From positions 1-64,000 of the forward strand of contig JAILHD010000056.1 in NCBI GenBank assembly GCA_024696155.1: a stretch of 64,000 nucleotides of DNA. Direction: 5' to 3'. Shown here piece by piece: positions 48,545-57,339 of this stretch. The notes beneath the pieces are model-generated. The model had not been told where the DNA came from. It made no database searches and saw only the letters and a list, made by a program, of their open reading frames with translations. This DNA comes from Treponema sp. (GTDB lineage: Bacteria > Spirochaetota > Spirochaetia > Treponematales > Treponemataceae). Position 1 is the first letter of the stretch, and every line of letters starts with the position of its first letter. The translations under genes were made by a program, and so were the position numbers.

Positions 48545-49696
48545 TTAAAATCCTTTGAGTTTTAGTATTCTAAGAACACTTTCATCGAGCCGGCTTTCAG
48601 AAATCACACCATTGCGAACGGCTTCCAGCACTCCGTCGTACGCTTTAAAGAATTCGGCCGGCATTAAAATTATGTCGTTTCCAGCATTAAAGGCCATTAC
48701 AGCAGCCTCACCTGGAGCATAGTGTTTTTTAATTGCATTCATTCCAAGAGAATCTGTAAGGATTACGCCTTCGTAACCAAGTTCTCCACGAAGTTTTCCT
48801 GTTATCAATTCTTTAGAAAGAGAAGCAGGCAGCCCGTCTGTAGTAACATTTGGAAGTGAAACATGAGCTATCATTACACTGTCTGTATTTTTAAATGTCT
48901 TAACAAAAGGAATAAGTTCTGATTTCTTCAGTTCTTCCCAGTTTTTGGCAACGTAAACTGATTTTTCGTGGGTGTCGTCTTTTGTGTCACCATGCCCCGG
49001 AAAATGTTTTGTGCAGCCCAGCACATTATGCTCATGAAGACCTTCCAGATACGCATTTGCCATTGCAGAAACAAGTTCAGGATCACTGCCAAATGCACGG
49101 TCGCCGATTACACGATTTTCTGGATTTGTATTTACATCTGTATCTGGAGCAAAGTTCCAGGTAAACCCATATTCGCTAAGATAAGAACCGATGTATTCTC
49201 CTGCCCTTCTGGCATTTTCCACATCGCCGGTGGCACCAATACTTTCCATGCTGCCAACATTTTTAATTTCCAGAGCCTCTGTACGTGCAAGGCGGGTAAC
49301 TCTCCCCCCCTCTTCATCAACTGCAATAAAAGGTGGAATTTTGCACAACTCTGTCATCTGTGCGTTTAATTTTTTTAGCTGAGTTTTTGACTTGATGTTT
49401 CCGCCAAAAAGAATAAAACCGCCAACCTGATAGCGTTCAAAGGCATTTTTATGAGCGGAAGGTACAGACTTCCAGTATTTATAATTCTTTACATTACCAA
49501 ATTTTGGATCAAACTGATCTGGTTCGATTAAAAAAAGCTGCCCAACTTTTTCTTCTACAGAAAGTTCAGAAAGAATCTGTTCTGCACTTTTTTTTGAATC
49601 ATCAGAAATGTCAGAAACTGGAATTTTTGAAGAAGCACAACCTGTTGTAAAAGTCAGAAAGGAAAAAATTCCAGCTAAAAAAATCAGTTTCTTCAT
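48545..49696 (-). CDS. Glycoside hydrolase family 3 (NagZ-like), lipoprotein
   Basis: Lipobox TTGC; IAVDEEGGRVTRL, NFAPDTDVN, GCTKHFPGHGDTKDDTHE, GVILTDSLGMNAI. Confidence 0.9.
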   Translation of the reverse strand: MKKLIFLAGIFSFLTFTTGCASSKIPVSDISDDSKKSAEQILSELSVEEKVGQLFLIEPDQFDPKFGNVKNYKYWKSVPSAHKNAFERYQVGGFILFGGNIKSKTQLKKLNAQMTELCKIPPFIAVDEEGGRVTRLARTEALEIKNVGSMESIGATGDVENARRAGEYIGSYLSEYGFTWNFAPDTDVNTNPENRVIGDRAFGSDPELVSAMANAYLEGLHEHNVLGCTKHFPGHGDTKDDTHEKSVYVAKNWEELKKSELIPFVKTFKNTDSVMIAHVSLPNVTTDGLPASLSKELITGKLRGELGYEGVILTDSLGMNAIKKHYAPGEAAVMAFNAGNDIILMPAEFFKAYDGVLEAVRNGVISESRLDESVLRILKLKGF

Positions 49697-49700
49697 TAAA

Positions 49701-50096
49701 TTAGTTTTCTGCTTCTTTGTTCTTTAATTTTTTCTCCGGAATCTTATCAAGCCCAATCTGCGCAAGTTTTTTGTAGGCACCCGGAAGCTGCCCCTGAGAA
49801 TATCCATAAATATCAAGAAGTTCAGTAAAAGTATCGTATGCTTTATCATACTGATGAGATTTATAATAAACGTTTCCAAGTTCGTATTTTGCTTCTACAT
49901 AAGTAGCAGCATTTGTACCGTAACGTTCAAGCACAGTCGAATAACAAAGTTCAGCCGATTTATAGTCACCAGTTACAAGATAATTCTGTCCCATCTGGAT
50001 AATTTGTGCTGCTGTAAGATCTTCCGGCACACTCTTTAATGTTGCACAAGAAATTAGAAAAATAGATGCAAGAACTGTAAGAATAATTTTTTTCAT
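49701..50096 (-). CDS. Small TPR-containing lipoprotein
   Basis: Lipobox LISC; GDYKSAELCYSTVLERYG; KSHQYDKAYDTFTELLDIYG. Confidence 0.7.
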   Translation of the reverse strand: MKKIILTVLASIFLISCATLKSVPEDLTAAQIIQMGQNYLVTGDYKSAELCYSTVLERYGTNAATYVEAKYELGNVYYKSHQYDKAYDTFTELLDIYGYSQGQLPGAYKKLAQIGLDKIPEKKLKNKEAEN

Positions 50097-50208
50097 AGTT
50101 TTAATTTTACCTAAAATTTAAAGTTTTTTAAACCTCAAAAGTTACAGTTTTGATATTACGCAGGGATAATTTTGAGTTTTAATAAAAAGCGCATTAACAA
50201 GGGATTTT

Positions 50209-50691
50209 TTGTATGTTATGATAAAAAAGATGAAAAAACTTTGTACTACTTCTTTAATTTTACTCACCTTGTTTTTGGTCGGCTGTGCTTCCAGTTCTAA
50301 TTCTGCTGCTGAAAATGAAAAAAAGTCGGCTCCATCGTATTCAAAATCAGAAAAAATAACAGCCCGATTTGACGACTGGAAATATAAAGGCTTTGGAATG
50401 TCGCTGCCTGAATGGATAGAAGCCGCCGTTGACGGAAAAACTGAAAAAGTTGCAAAAATCTTAAATACAAAGAGCGAAGAAATTGTAATTTTTACAGGTT
50501 CTGGAATAAACGTAGACCAGTCTGAAGATAAATTAAAAGCTCAGATTCCGCAGGATAAAAAACTGCTGGAGGCATTTTGGGTTCGTGTAAACGAAGAAGT
50601 AAAAAAGTTGGAAGAACCATACATCACGGTTTTAATTTATGAAAACAAAAGTGCCTTATCACAGAATCAGGCACAGGAGGATATAGAATGA
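50209..50691 (+). CDS. Hypothetical lipoprotein
   Basis: Lipobox LVGCASSS; 4-bp ATGA overlap with galE. Confidence 0.7.
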   Translation: MYVMIKKMKKLCTTSLILLTLFLVGCASSSNSAAENEKKSAPSYSKSEKITARFDDWKYKGFGMSLPEWIEAAVDGKTEKVAKILNTKSEEIVIFTGSGINVDQSEDKLKAQIPQDKKLLEAFWVRVNEEVKKLEEPYITVLIYENKSALSQNQAQEDIE

Positions 50692-51647
50692 AAGTTTTAG
50701 TAATTGGCGGTGCCGGATATATCGGAAGCCATGTTGTAAAGGAGATGATGGCAGCAGGTCACAAGGTAACAGTATTTGATAACCTTTCTTCTGGATTGCG
50801 CGTAAATCTTTTTCCTGAAAATGACTTTATTTATGGAAACATTTTGATTCCATCAGACCTAGATGCAGCATTTGCACGTGGCTTTGACGCTTTTGTTCAC
50901 CTTGCAGCATTTAAAGCAGCTGGTGAATCTATGATTGTTCCAGAAAAATATTCTGTAAACAACATCACTGGTACTTTGAACATCATGAACGCAGCTGTCG
51001 CTCACAACTGTAAAAAAATGATTTTCTCTTCTTCTGCTGCAACTTTCGGCGAACCGCAGTATCTTCCAATGGACGAAAATCATCCTCAGAATCCAATCAA
51101 CTACTACGGATTTACAAAACTTGAAATTGAACGCTTTATGGACTGGTATGATCAGCTTAAGGGAATGCGCTTTGCAGCCCTCCGCTACTTTAATGCAGCT
51201 GGTTACGATCCTGAAGGAAAAATCCGCGGACTTGAACAGAAGCCGGAAAACCTTCTTCCACGCATTATGGAAGCAGCACTTGGTCAGCGCGAACTTAAAG
51301 TATTTGGAACTGACTACGACACTCGCGATGGAACATGTATCCGCGACTATGTTCACGTAACAGACCTTGCACGTGCTCACGTAATGGCACTTGAATACAT
51401 TGCAAAGAACGATAAGAGCATTAAACTTAACCTGGGAACTGAAAAGGGAACAACTGTTAAGGAACTTCTGGATGCTGCACGCAAAATTACAGGAAAAGCA
51501 ATTCCTGCAGAAGACGCTCCACGCCGTCCTGGAGACCCTGCAAGCCTTTACACAAGTTCAAAACTTGCTAAAGATTTGCTTGGTTGGGAACCAAAATATT
51601 CTGATGTAGATACTCTTGTAAAGACTACTTGGGAAGTATACAAATAA
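50688..51647 (+). CDS. galE: UDP-glucose 4-epimerase
   Basis: MKVLVIGGAGYIGSHVVKEMMAAGHKVTVFDNLSSG; YYGFTKLEIERFM; ALRYFNAAGYDPEGKIRG. Confidence 0.95.
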   Translation: MKVLVIGGAGYIGSHVVKEMMAAGHKVTVFDNLSSGLRVNLFPENDFIYGNILIPSDLDAAFARGFDAFVHLAAFKAAGESMIVPEKYSVNNITGTLNIMNAAVAHNCKKMIFSSSAATFGEPQYLPMDENHPQNPINYYGFTKLEIERFMDWYDQLKGMRFAALRYFNAAGYDPEGKIRGLEQKPENLLPRIMEAALGQRELKVFGTDYDTRDGTCIRDYVHVTDLARAHVMALEYIAKNDKSIKLNLGTEKGTTVKELLDAARKITGKAIPAEDAPRRPGDPASLYTSSKLAKDLLGWEPKYSDVDTLVKTTWEVYK

Positions 51648-51772
51648 AAGAAAATGCTTTCACGGGGAACCTTGCTTTGCTTCGCTTTGGCGACTCAATA
51701 CACTAGAGTAGCTTAGTTTGACGCGCTTTTGACGCTACGCAAATCAAGAAACCCCGTTACGCATTTTCTTTT
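51646..51772. repeat. Long imperfect inverted-repeat element/terminator-like structure after galE
   Basis: AAAAGAAAATGC (51646-51657) perfectly inverted at GCATTTTCTTTT (51761-51772); inner CGGGG/CCCCG and CTTGcTTTGC versus GCAAAtCAAG also pair. Confidence 0.65.
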
Positions 51773-51812
51773 TCTCTCCACCCTTTACACTTATTAATTT
51801 CATTTACAAATG

Positions 51813-53072
51813 TTAGTTAGATGGCAGCAAAATTGTGTGAACGGTAATGCCTTTTGATTTTGCTACGCCCATTACATATTCTTTAGAAAATTTTCCTGTC
51901 ATGCGCGGATACGGATGCGGCTGGGCATCTCCTATCAAAAGAATCTGCCGGTCTGAATCTGGCCGCCATTCAAAATATTCGGCACTTGCATAAAGTGCTT
52001 CATATACAGCTTCTGGAACATCTCCACCTTCACGTCCATTCATAGAAATAGATTTTAAGTTTCGGCTAAAACTTTCGTAATTCTGTGTGAACGCAAAAAG
52101 CTTTACAGGAAGATTCATGTATTTGTAGGTATCGCCATAATCACGATAGAAAAGAAGTCCAAAGCGGGCATCAGGGCTTTCTCCAAACACTCGGCGAAGT
52201 TCAGGCTCCAGCCGTGCCTTTAGCTCATCAATATCATCTTTCATACTGCCAGTTGCATCAACTGCCAGAACAAGATCAAGCGGTTTGGTTCTGTCAAAAC
52301 CTTCGATTACGCCCATAATGTCCTCTACGATGGTAGATGGTCCTTTAGAATAAATCATACTATCATCAAGTTCCTTAAAGGCTTCGCTTGCTATAGGGTT
52401 GTAATCATTTGTAAGAATAACTTCTGGCTCTGGCTCAGGTTCTGCAACAGGAGCAGGACGCGGACGCTTTTTAGTCACAAGGTCAAACATGTAAGGATTA
52501 TCCATGTAGTCGCCAGTGTAATCTGCAAAAGGCTTTTCGTAGGTTCTGATGTTGATAAAGGTGCCTTTTCCAATTTCAATCTCTCCGTTACGAGCCCATG
52601 GGTATCCGTAAACAATTTTTGGAGGAATATAGATATGAAAGGCCTGTCCAAAAAAGTCAGTTTCTTCTGGGGTAGAATCTACAAGGCTGTAGCGGGCATA
52701 ATCCGTATCAAGTTTTTTACCGTTTAGCATACGGATTTCATCACCATTTACAGAATTATACTCTTTGGCACGATAAGCATAATTATCATTCTGGCCAGAA
52801 GGGTCTTTTGTAGTCTCTGTAAGCAGGATTGACCCCACAAACGGCGTCTTTTTGACGTAAAGGTGAAAGCCACCTTTGTTTTCATCCGCCTCTTTTACAA
52901 GACGAATATGTTCAGGAGGAATCATAAGCTGCTGCTGACGTTCTGTATAAACAATCTGCTGACCTTTTCCTTCATAATTATTTTGATAATTTTCCTGCAC
53001 TGGCTGCGCAAACATAGCAGAAATGGAAAAACCGACTGAAATTAAAAGACCTATCAATTTTTTCTTTATCAT
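51813..53072 (-). CDS. Exported von Willebrand factor A domain protein
   Basis: Signal peptide; MIDAS-like LVLAVDATGSMKDDIDELK; LLIGDAQPHPYP. Confidence 0.82.
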   Translation of the reverse strand: MIKKKLIGLLISVGFSISAMFAQPVQENYQNNYEGKGQQIVYTERQQQLMIPPEHIRLVKEADENKGGFHLYVKKTPFVGSILLTETTKDPSGQNDNYAYRAKEYNSVNGDEIRMLNGKKLDTDYARYSLVDSTPEETDFFGQAFHIYIPPKIVYGYPWARNGEIEIGKGTFINIRTYEKPFADYTGDYMDNPYMFDLVTKKRPRPAPVAEPEPEPEVILTNDYNPIASEAFKELDDSMIYSKGPSTIVEDIMGVIEGFDRTKPLDLVLAVDATGSMKDDIDELKARLEPELRRVFGESPDARFGLLFYRDYGDTYKYMNLPVKLFAFTQNYESFSRNLKSISMNGREGGDVPEAVYEALYASAEYFEWRPDSDRQILLIGDAQPHPYPRMTGKFSKEYVMGVAKSKGITVHTILLPSN

Positions 53073-53220
53073 ACTTCTTTATCGGTTGAAAAATAAAAAA
53101 AATGATTTATAATTATAATAGGTTGTTAATATATACTTTATTTTATTAAATATACTTTAAATTGTGGCTCAACTTAAGTAAAATATAAGTTCCGTATAAC
53201 GGTAAAAAACAACAAAAAAG

Positions 53221-54297
53221 ATGGAAAACAAAAAAGCTCAGGATTTTGAGCAGATAGACATAAGTACATTCTTTGACTCGGAAGCAGAAGTCGAACAGGA
53301 AGACTCCAAGGTCGTCATATTTACAAAAAAACAGCAGGCCCTGGTTAATGAAGTTATACCTATTGTTCAAACAAACAACCGAGAAACAGCAGAAAGTTTT
53401 ATAAACCGAATTGTAGATCTAGAAGCACTTGCTTCTGCAATTAACCGCTTTCCTTCTCTTTTGGAACGTCATTCAATAATTGGCGATATACGAACTCCAA
53501 CTTCGCTTATTGACTCTTTGATTGAACACTTGAATAACGGTGATTCGACTCTCCAGCTGCCTTCAAAAGCAAACCTTGGAAAAAGTCTTTTAATTGCAAA
53601 AATTCATACACTTTCGCGACTTGGTCGGGAAACAAAACACCTTGGAGAAGAACAGCTTGCAAAAGAGCTTGAAACAGAAACAATTTCATCTATGTTCTCT
53701 CTGCTGGTAGAAGACGTTTACCTGAACCTTATCCGCGACACAACCCAGCCAGTTGAATTCCGCCGCGAATGGGCAATGAGTCTTCTTCTTTTGTGGGAAC
53801 ACTGGAGTGATCAGAATATTGAAGACGTTGCTCCTGTCTTACAGGCCGTTTGGACTGCACGCCGCCGTCTGGCACCAGCATTTGGAACAATGATGGGAAC
53901 CTCAGAGCTTATGATGATTTCCATGCAAATGGACGAGCAGTGGATTCACTTTATTAAAGAAAAAATGGGGGAACCTGGGGTTACTCAGGCTATGGAAGAA
54001 TTCCTTTTTGGAATTTCTTACGAACAGATAAAAACACTTAAAAACACGCTTAAGACTCAGGGAATTTCTGCAATTGGGCGTGATGAAGTTTCAAAGTTCC
54101 TTGGTGAGCACGTAAAAGCCGATGCAGGTTTGGACTACCGCGACTTCTACTCGCTTTACACTGTACGACGCGATAATGCGCGCTCTCGTGCACGATTTAA
54201 GGTAGAAGGCCCATATAAAACTTTGGAAGATTATTATATTCAGTTTGTAACAGAACAGAACAAGGAGAAACAGAAAAATGACACCTTCGCACAATGA
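53221..54297 (+). CDS. Conserved-looking hypothetical protein, helical
   Basis: 358-aa ORF with no recognised domain; 20-bp overlap with the downstream regulator. Confidence 0.6.
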   Translation: MENKKAQDFEQIDISTFFDSEAEVEQEDSKVVIFTKKQQALVNEVIPIVQTNNRETAESFINRIVDLEALASAINRFPSLLERHSIIGDIRTPTSLIDSLIEHLNNGDSTLQLPSKANLGKSLLIAKIHTLSRLGRETKHLGEEQLAKELETETISSMFSLLVEDVYLNLIRDTTQPVEFRREWAMSLLLLWEHWSDQNIEDVAPVLQAVWTARRRLAPAFGTMMGTSELMMISMQMDEQWIHFIKEKMGEPGVTQAMEEFLFGISYEQIKTLKNTLKTQGISAIGRDEVSKFLGEHVKADAGLDYRDFYSLYTVRRDNARSRARFKVEGPYKTLEDYYIQFVTEQNKEKQKNDTFAQ

Positions 54298-54898
54298 ACC
54301 GGCAGAAGACACAAGCATTCACCCAAAAAAGGTGCCGTACCATTTTGGAGAAAAACTCCGTCAGGTGCGCGAGCATAAGGGCTATACTCTTAAAGTAGTG
54401 GCACAGCAGGCAGGCGTAAGCGAAAGCCTTGTTTCGCAGATTGAGCGCAATCATGTTTCGCCAGCAATTGATACTTTACTTGCCCTTGCAGATGTACTGG
54501 ATATTAATCTGGAATTTTTGTTTGAAGAATACCGCAAAGAGCGCCCTGTAAAAATTATCCGCAATGGAGAGCGCCCTACTCTTAATGAAGAAGACATTAT
54601 TTATGAAGAAATTTCTAAGCCGGATGATGTAGATAAGCAGAATGCATTTGAAGCCTACATGATTAAAGTTCCAGCAAATTCTCATACTCACCGCGGATCT
54701 TATGGCCACATTGGGAAAGAAATGGGATACATTCTTCATGGAAAGGCAAAATTAACTTACGAAAACAAGGAATACATTCTGGAAGAAGGCGACAGTGCCA
54801 CATTCTCTTCTGGTGTGCCACATACCCTGGAAAACATCGGTACAGATGAACTAAGCGCCATCTGGATTGTTACACCACCACAAAGATTTGTAAACTAA
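54278..54898 (+). CDS. Xre-type HTH regulator with C-terminal cupin domain
   Basis: LRQVREHKGYTLKVVAQQAGVSESLVSQIERNHVSPAIDTL; cupin text GYILHGKAKLTYENKEYILEEGDSATFSSGVPHTLENIG. Confidence 0.9.
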   Translation: MTPSHNEPAEDTSIHPKKVPYHFGEKLRQVREHKGYTLKVVAQQAGVSESLVSQIERNHVSPAIDTLLALADVLDINLEFLFEEYRKERPVKIIRNGERPTLNEEDIIYEEISKPDDVDKQNAFEAYMIKVPANSHTHRGSYGHIGKEMGYILHGKAKLTYENKEYILEEGDSATFSSGVPHTLENIGTDELSAIWIVTPPQRFVN

Positions 54899-54989
54899 TA
54901 ACAGCAACTTGCGGCAAAGACACAAATTACAGGTGGTTCGCGGCATCTGGAAGTTATAGAATGCCTTACGACCACCGCAGATTTGTAAA

Positions 54990-55823
54990 CTAATTTAGAA
55001 GAATCAGTTCTTCATCACTTAGCTTCCGGTATTCGCCGGGAGCTAATTTTTTATCCAGAACAAGACTTCCCATACTCAAACGTTTTAGAAACACAACCTT
55101 ATTTCCAACCGCAGTAAACATTCGTTTTACCTGATGGTACTTTCCTTCATAAATTGTAAGGATTGCAAAGCGGGACGGTTGTTTTAAAATTTCCGGGCCA
55201 CATCCTAGTCGTTCGCACACTTCCCCAACAGAAGATTTTTCTAGCGCAGAATCAATTTCTTCCTGATCTGGAAAACGCATCTGTGCAGGCTCACAGGTAA
55301 AGCCAGGGTCATTATCATCTGGGCCAACGGCAATGCCTTCTACAAAACGGCGGCTAATTTCTGCCTGTTCTTCTGCAGAAAATTCACGTTCCAGCATTAC
55401 AAAATAAGATTTATTAATATGCGATTTTGGCGAAATCAGACGGTGCGTAAGGGTTCCATCCGTTGTAAAAAGCAGGAGGCCTTCTGTATCCATGTCCAGA
55501 CGGCCTACAAGATGCAGTTTTTCCTGCAAGTAAGGAGTGCGGAACTCTGGTGCAAGAAGTTCAAACACAGTCTGATGTTCGCCATCCTTATTCGCGCTTA
55601 CTGTATGCGCAATTTTATTCATCATCAAAGTGATGTTTTTAACGATTGTAACAGGCTCACCGTCTACAGATAATTCGTCGCTTTCAGGATCAATTCCAAG
55701 GCTTGGATCATAAATCTGCTTACCATTTAAAAGCACAACTGAGGTTCGCAAAAGGCGCTTTATATTCTTTCGCGAACCAAAGCCCTGATGAGAAAGAAGC
55801 TTATCAATACGTTCTTTTGCCAT
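54990..55823 (-). CDS. RsuA/RluB-type pseudouridine synthase
   Basis: S4-like N-terminus (RIDKLLSHQGFGSRKNIKRLL); LVGRLDMDTEGLLLFTTDG; YHQVKRMFTAVGN. Confidence 0.9.
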   Translation of the reverse strand: MAKERIDKLLSHQGFGSRKNIKRLLRTSVVLLNGKQIYDPSLGIDPESDELSVDGEPVTIVKNITLMMNKIAHTVSANKDGEHQTVFELLAPEFRTPYLQEKLHLVGRLDMDTEGLLLFTTDGTLTHRLISPKSHINKSYFVMLEREFSAEEQAEISRRFVEGIAVGPDDNDPGFTCEPAQMRFPDQEEIDSALEKSSVGEVCERLGCGPEILKQPSRFAILTIYEGKYHQVKRMFTAVGNKVVFLKRLSMGSLVLDKKLAPGEYRKLSDEELILLN

Positions 55824-55829
55824 TTAAAA

Positions 55830-57191
55830 TTAGCCGCGTTCTTTAATTGGAACAAACGGGCGCTCTTCTGAAACGTTTTTGTATGCAGGGCGGTAAATGC
55901 GTCCACCACTAATAACTTCCTCAATACGGTGAGCAGACCATCCTGCAATTCGGGAAATTGCAAATATTGGTGTAAAGAGTTCGCGAGGAATATTGAGCAT
56001 TGAATATACAAATCCAGAATACAAGTCGACGTTTGCACATACTTTTTTATCTGAATGGTGAACATCACAGATAATTCCTGGTGCAACACGTTCAATAATA
56101 TCATAAAGGCCAAACTCGTCCATACAGCCTTTTTCCTGAGCCAGCTGCTTAGCCTTGGCTTTTAAGAGCTTTTCGCGCGGGTCGCTGATTGTATAAACTG
56201 CGTGACCCATACCGTAAATAAGTCCTGTGTGGTCAAAAGCATCTTTATTTGCAATTTTTCTTAAGTAGTCGCTTACTTCTTTTTCGCTAGACCAGTCTTT
56301 TACGTTAGCCTTGATTTCATCCATCATTTCTACAACGCGAATGTTTGCACCACCATGGCGGCTTCCTTTAAGAGAACCAATTGCAGCAGCCATAGAAGAA
56401 TAAGTATCTGTATCGGCAGAAGAAACAACGTGAACAGTAAGAGAAGAGTTGTTACCACCACCGTGCTCTGCGTGAATGATGAGTGCAAGGTCAAGAACCT
56501 GAGCTTCGAGCGGAGAAAATTCCTTGTTCGAGCGGATAAGGCGCAAAAAGTTTTCTGAAGTAGAAAGTTCAGGCTTTGGATTATGAATATACATACTTTC
56601 GCCATCGTAGTAGCGGCGTTTTGCCTGGTAACCGTATGCTGCAAAAGTTGAAAAACGCGCAATCAGCTGAACGCTCTGCTTAATAATATTTCCAAGGTTA
56701 CGATTTTCAGGATCTTCATCATAAGAATAACTTGCAAGTACACAACGAGCCATCTTATTCATAATGTCTTTAGAAGGCGCCTTCATAATCATGTCTTCTG
56801 TAAAGCTTGGAGGAAGATTACGAATCTCACCAATATATGTAGAAAAACGTTCAAGCTGAGCCTGAGTTGGCAGTTCACCAAAAAGAAGAAGATAAGCACA
56901 CTGTTCATAGCCGAACTGATGATTTTTTTCTGCATCGGCAATAAGATCTTCAACGTTGTAGCCGCGGTAAACAAGACGTCCAGGAATTGCAACCTTTTCG
57001 CCATCACGAATTTCATAACCTACTACATCACCAATGCGGGTAAGACCTACAAGAACACCAGTTCCGTTTGCATTACGGAGACCACGTTTAACATCAAATT
57101 TTGAATATAAATCTGGATTGATAGGGTCATTGTGAACTGCAAGACTTTCAAATTTTTTCAGGATTTCTGATTCGTCCTTGTAATCAATCAT
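55830..57191 (-). CDS. Citrate synthase
   Basis: YRGYNVEDLI, ALIIHAEHGGGNNSSLTVHVVSSADTDTYSSMAAAIGSLKGSRHGGAN, GMGHAVYTISDPR. Confidence 0.93.
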   Translation of the reverse strand: MIDYKDESEILKKFESLAVHNDPINPDLYSKFDVKRGLRNANGTGVLVGLTRIGDVVGYEIRDGEKVAIPGRLVYRGYNVEDLIADAEKNHQFGYEQCAYLLLFGELPTQAQLERFSTYIGEIRNLPPSFTEDMIMKAPSKDIMNKMARCVLASYSYDEDPENRNLGNIIKQSVQLIARFSTFAAYGYQAKRRYYDGESMYIHNPKPELSTSENFLRLIRSNKEFSPLEAQVLDLALIIHAEHGGGNNSSLTVHVVSSADTDTYSSMAAAIGSLKGSRHGGANIRVVEMMDEIKANVKDWSSEKEVSDYLRKIANKDAFDHTGLIYGMGHAVYTISDPREKLLKAKAKQLAQEKGCMDEFGLYDIIERVAPGIICDVHHSDKKVCANVDLYSGFVYSMLNIPRELFTPIFAISRIAGWSAHRIEEVISGGRIYRPAYKNVSEERPFVPIKERG

Positions 57192-57218
57192 TTAGCACTC
57201 CGTAAACTTTAATATGCC

Positions 57219-57296
57219 ATGTAATATTTTGCATAAATATGCAATTATTTCGTAAAGAAATTACATAATTATACAATTTTTCATATTTGAATTCAA
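57219..57296 (-). promoter_or_regulatory. Citrate synthase promoter and palindromic leader
   Basis: On minus strand TTGAAT-N17-TATAAT (57296-57268), then ATGTAAT...TTGCATAttTATGCAA...ATTACAT nested inverted repeats. Confidence 0.6.
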
Positions 57297-57339
57297 TTAT
57301 TGAGAGATTTTATTTTTCTAAAAGTTTACTAACAGCAAT

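Noticed and set aside
53101-53220. AT-rich spacer with repeated atatacttta
   Set aside because: Short AT-rich similarity expected in a divergent promoter region; no strong structure.
57191-57200. TTTAGCACTC, identical to one half of the CIRCE heat-shock operator, near the citrate synthase start
   Set aside because: Only one half-site, no GAGTGCTAA partner at N9; it is explained by the ribosome-binding site and start (GGAGTGCTAAATG on the minus strand).
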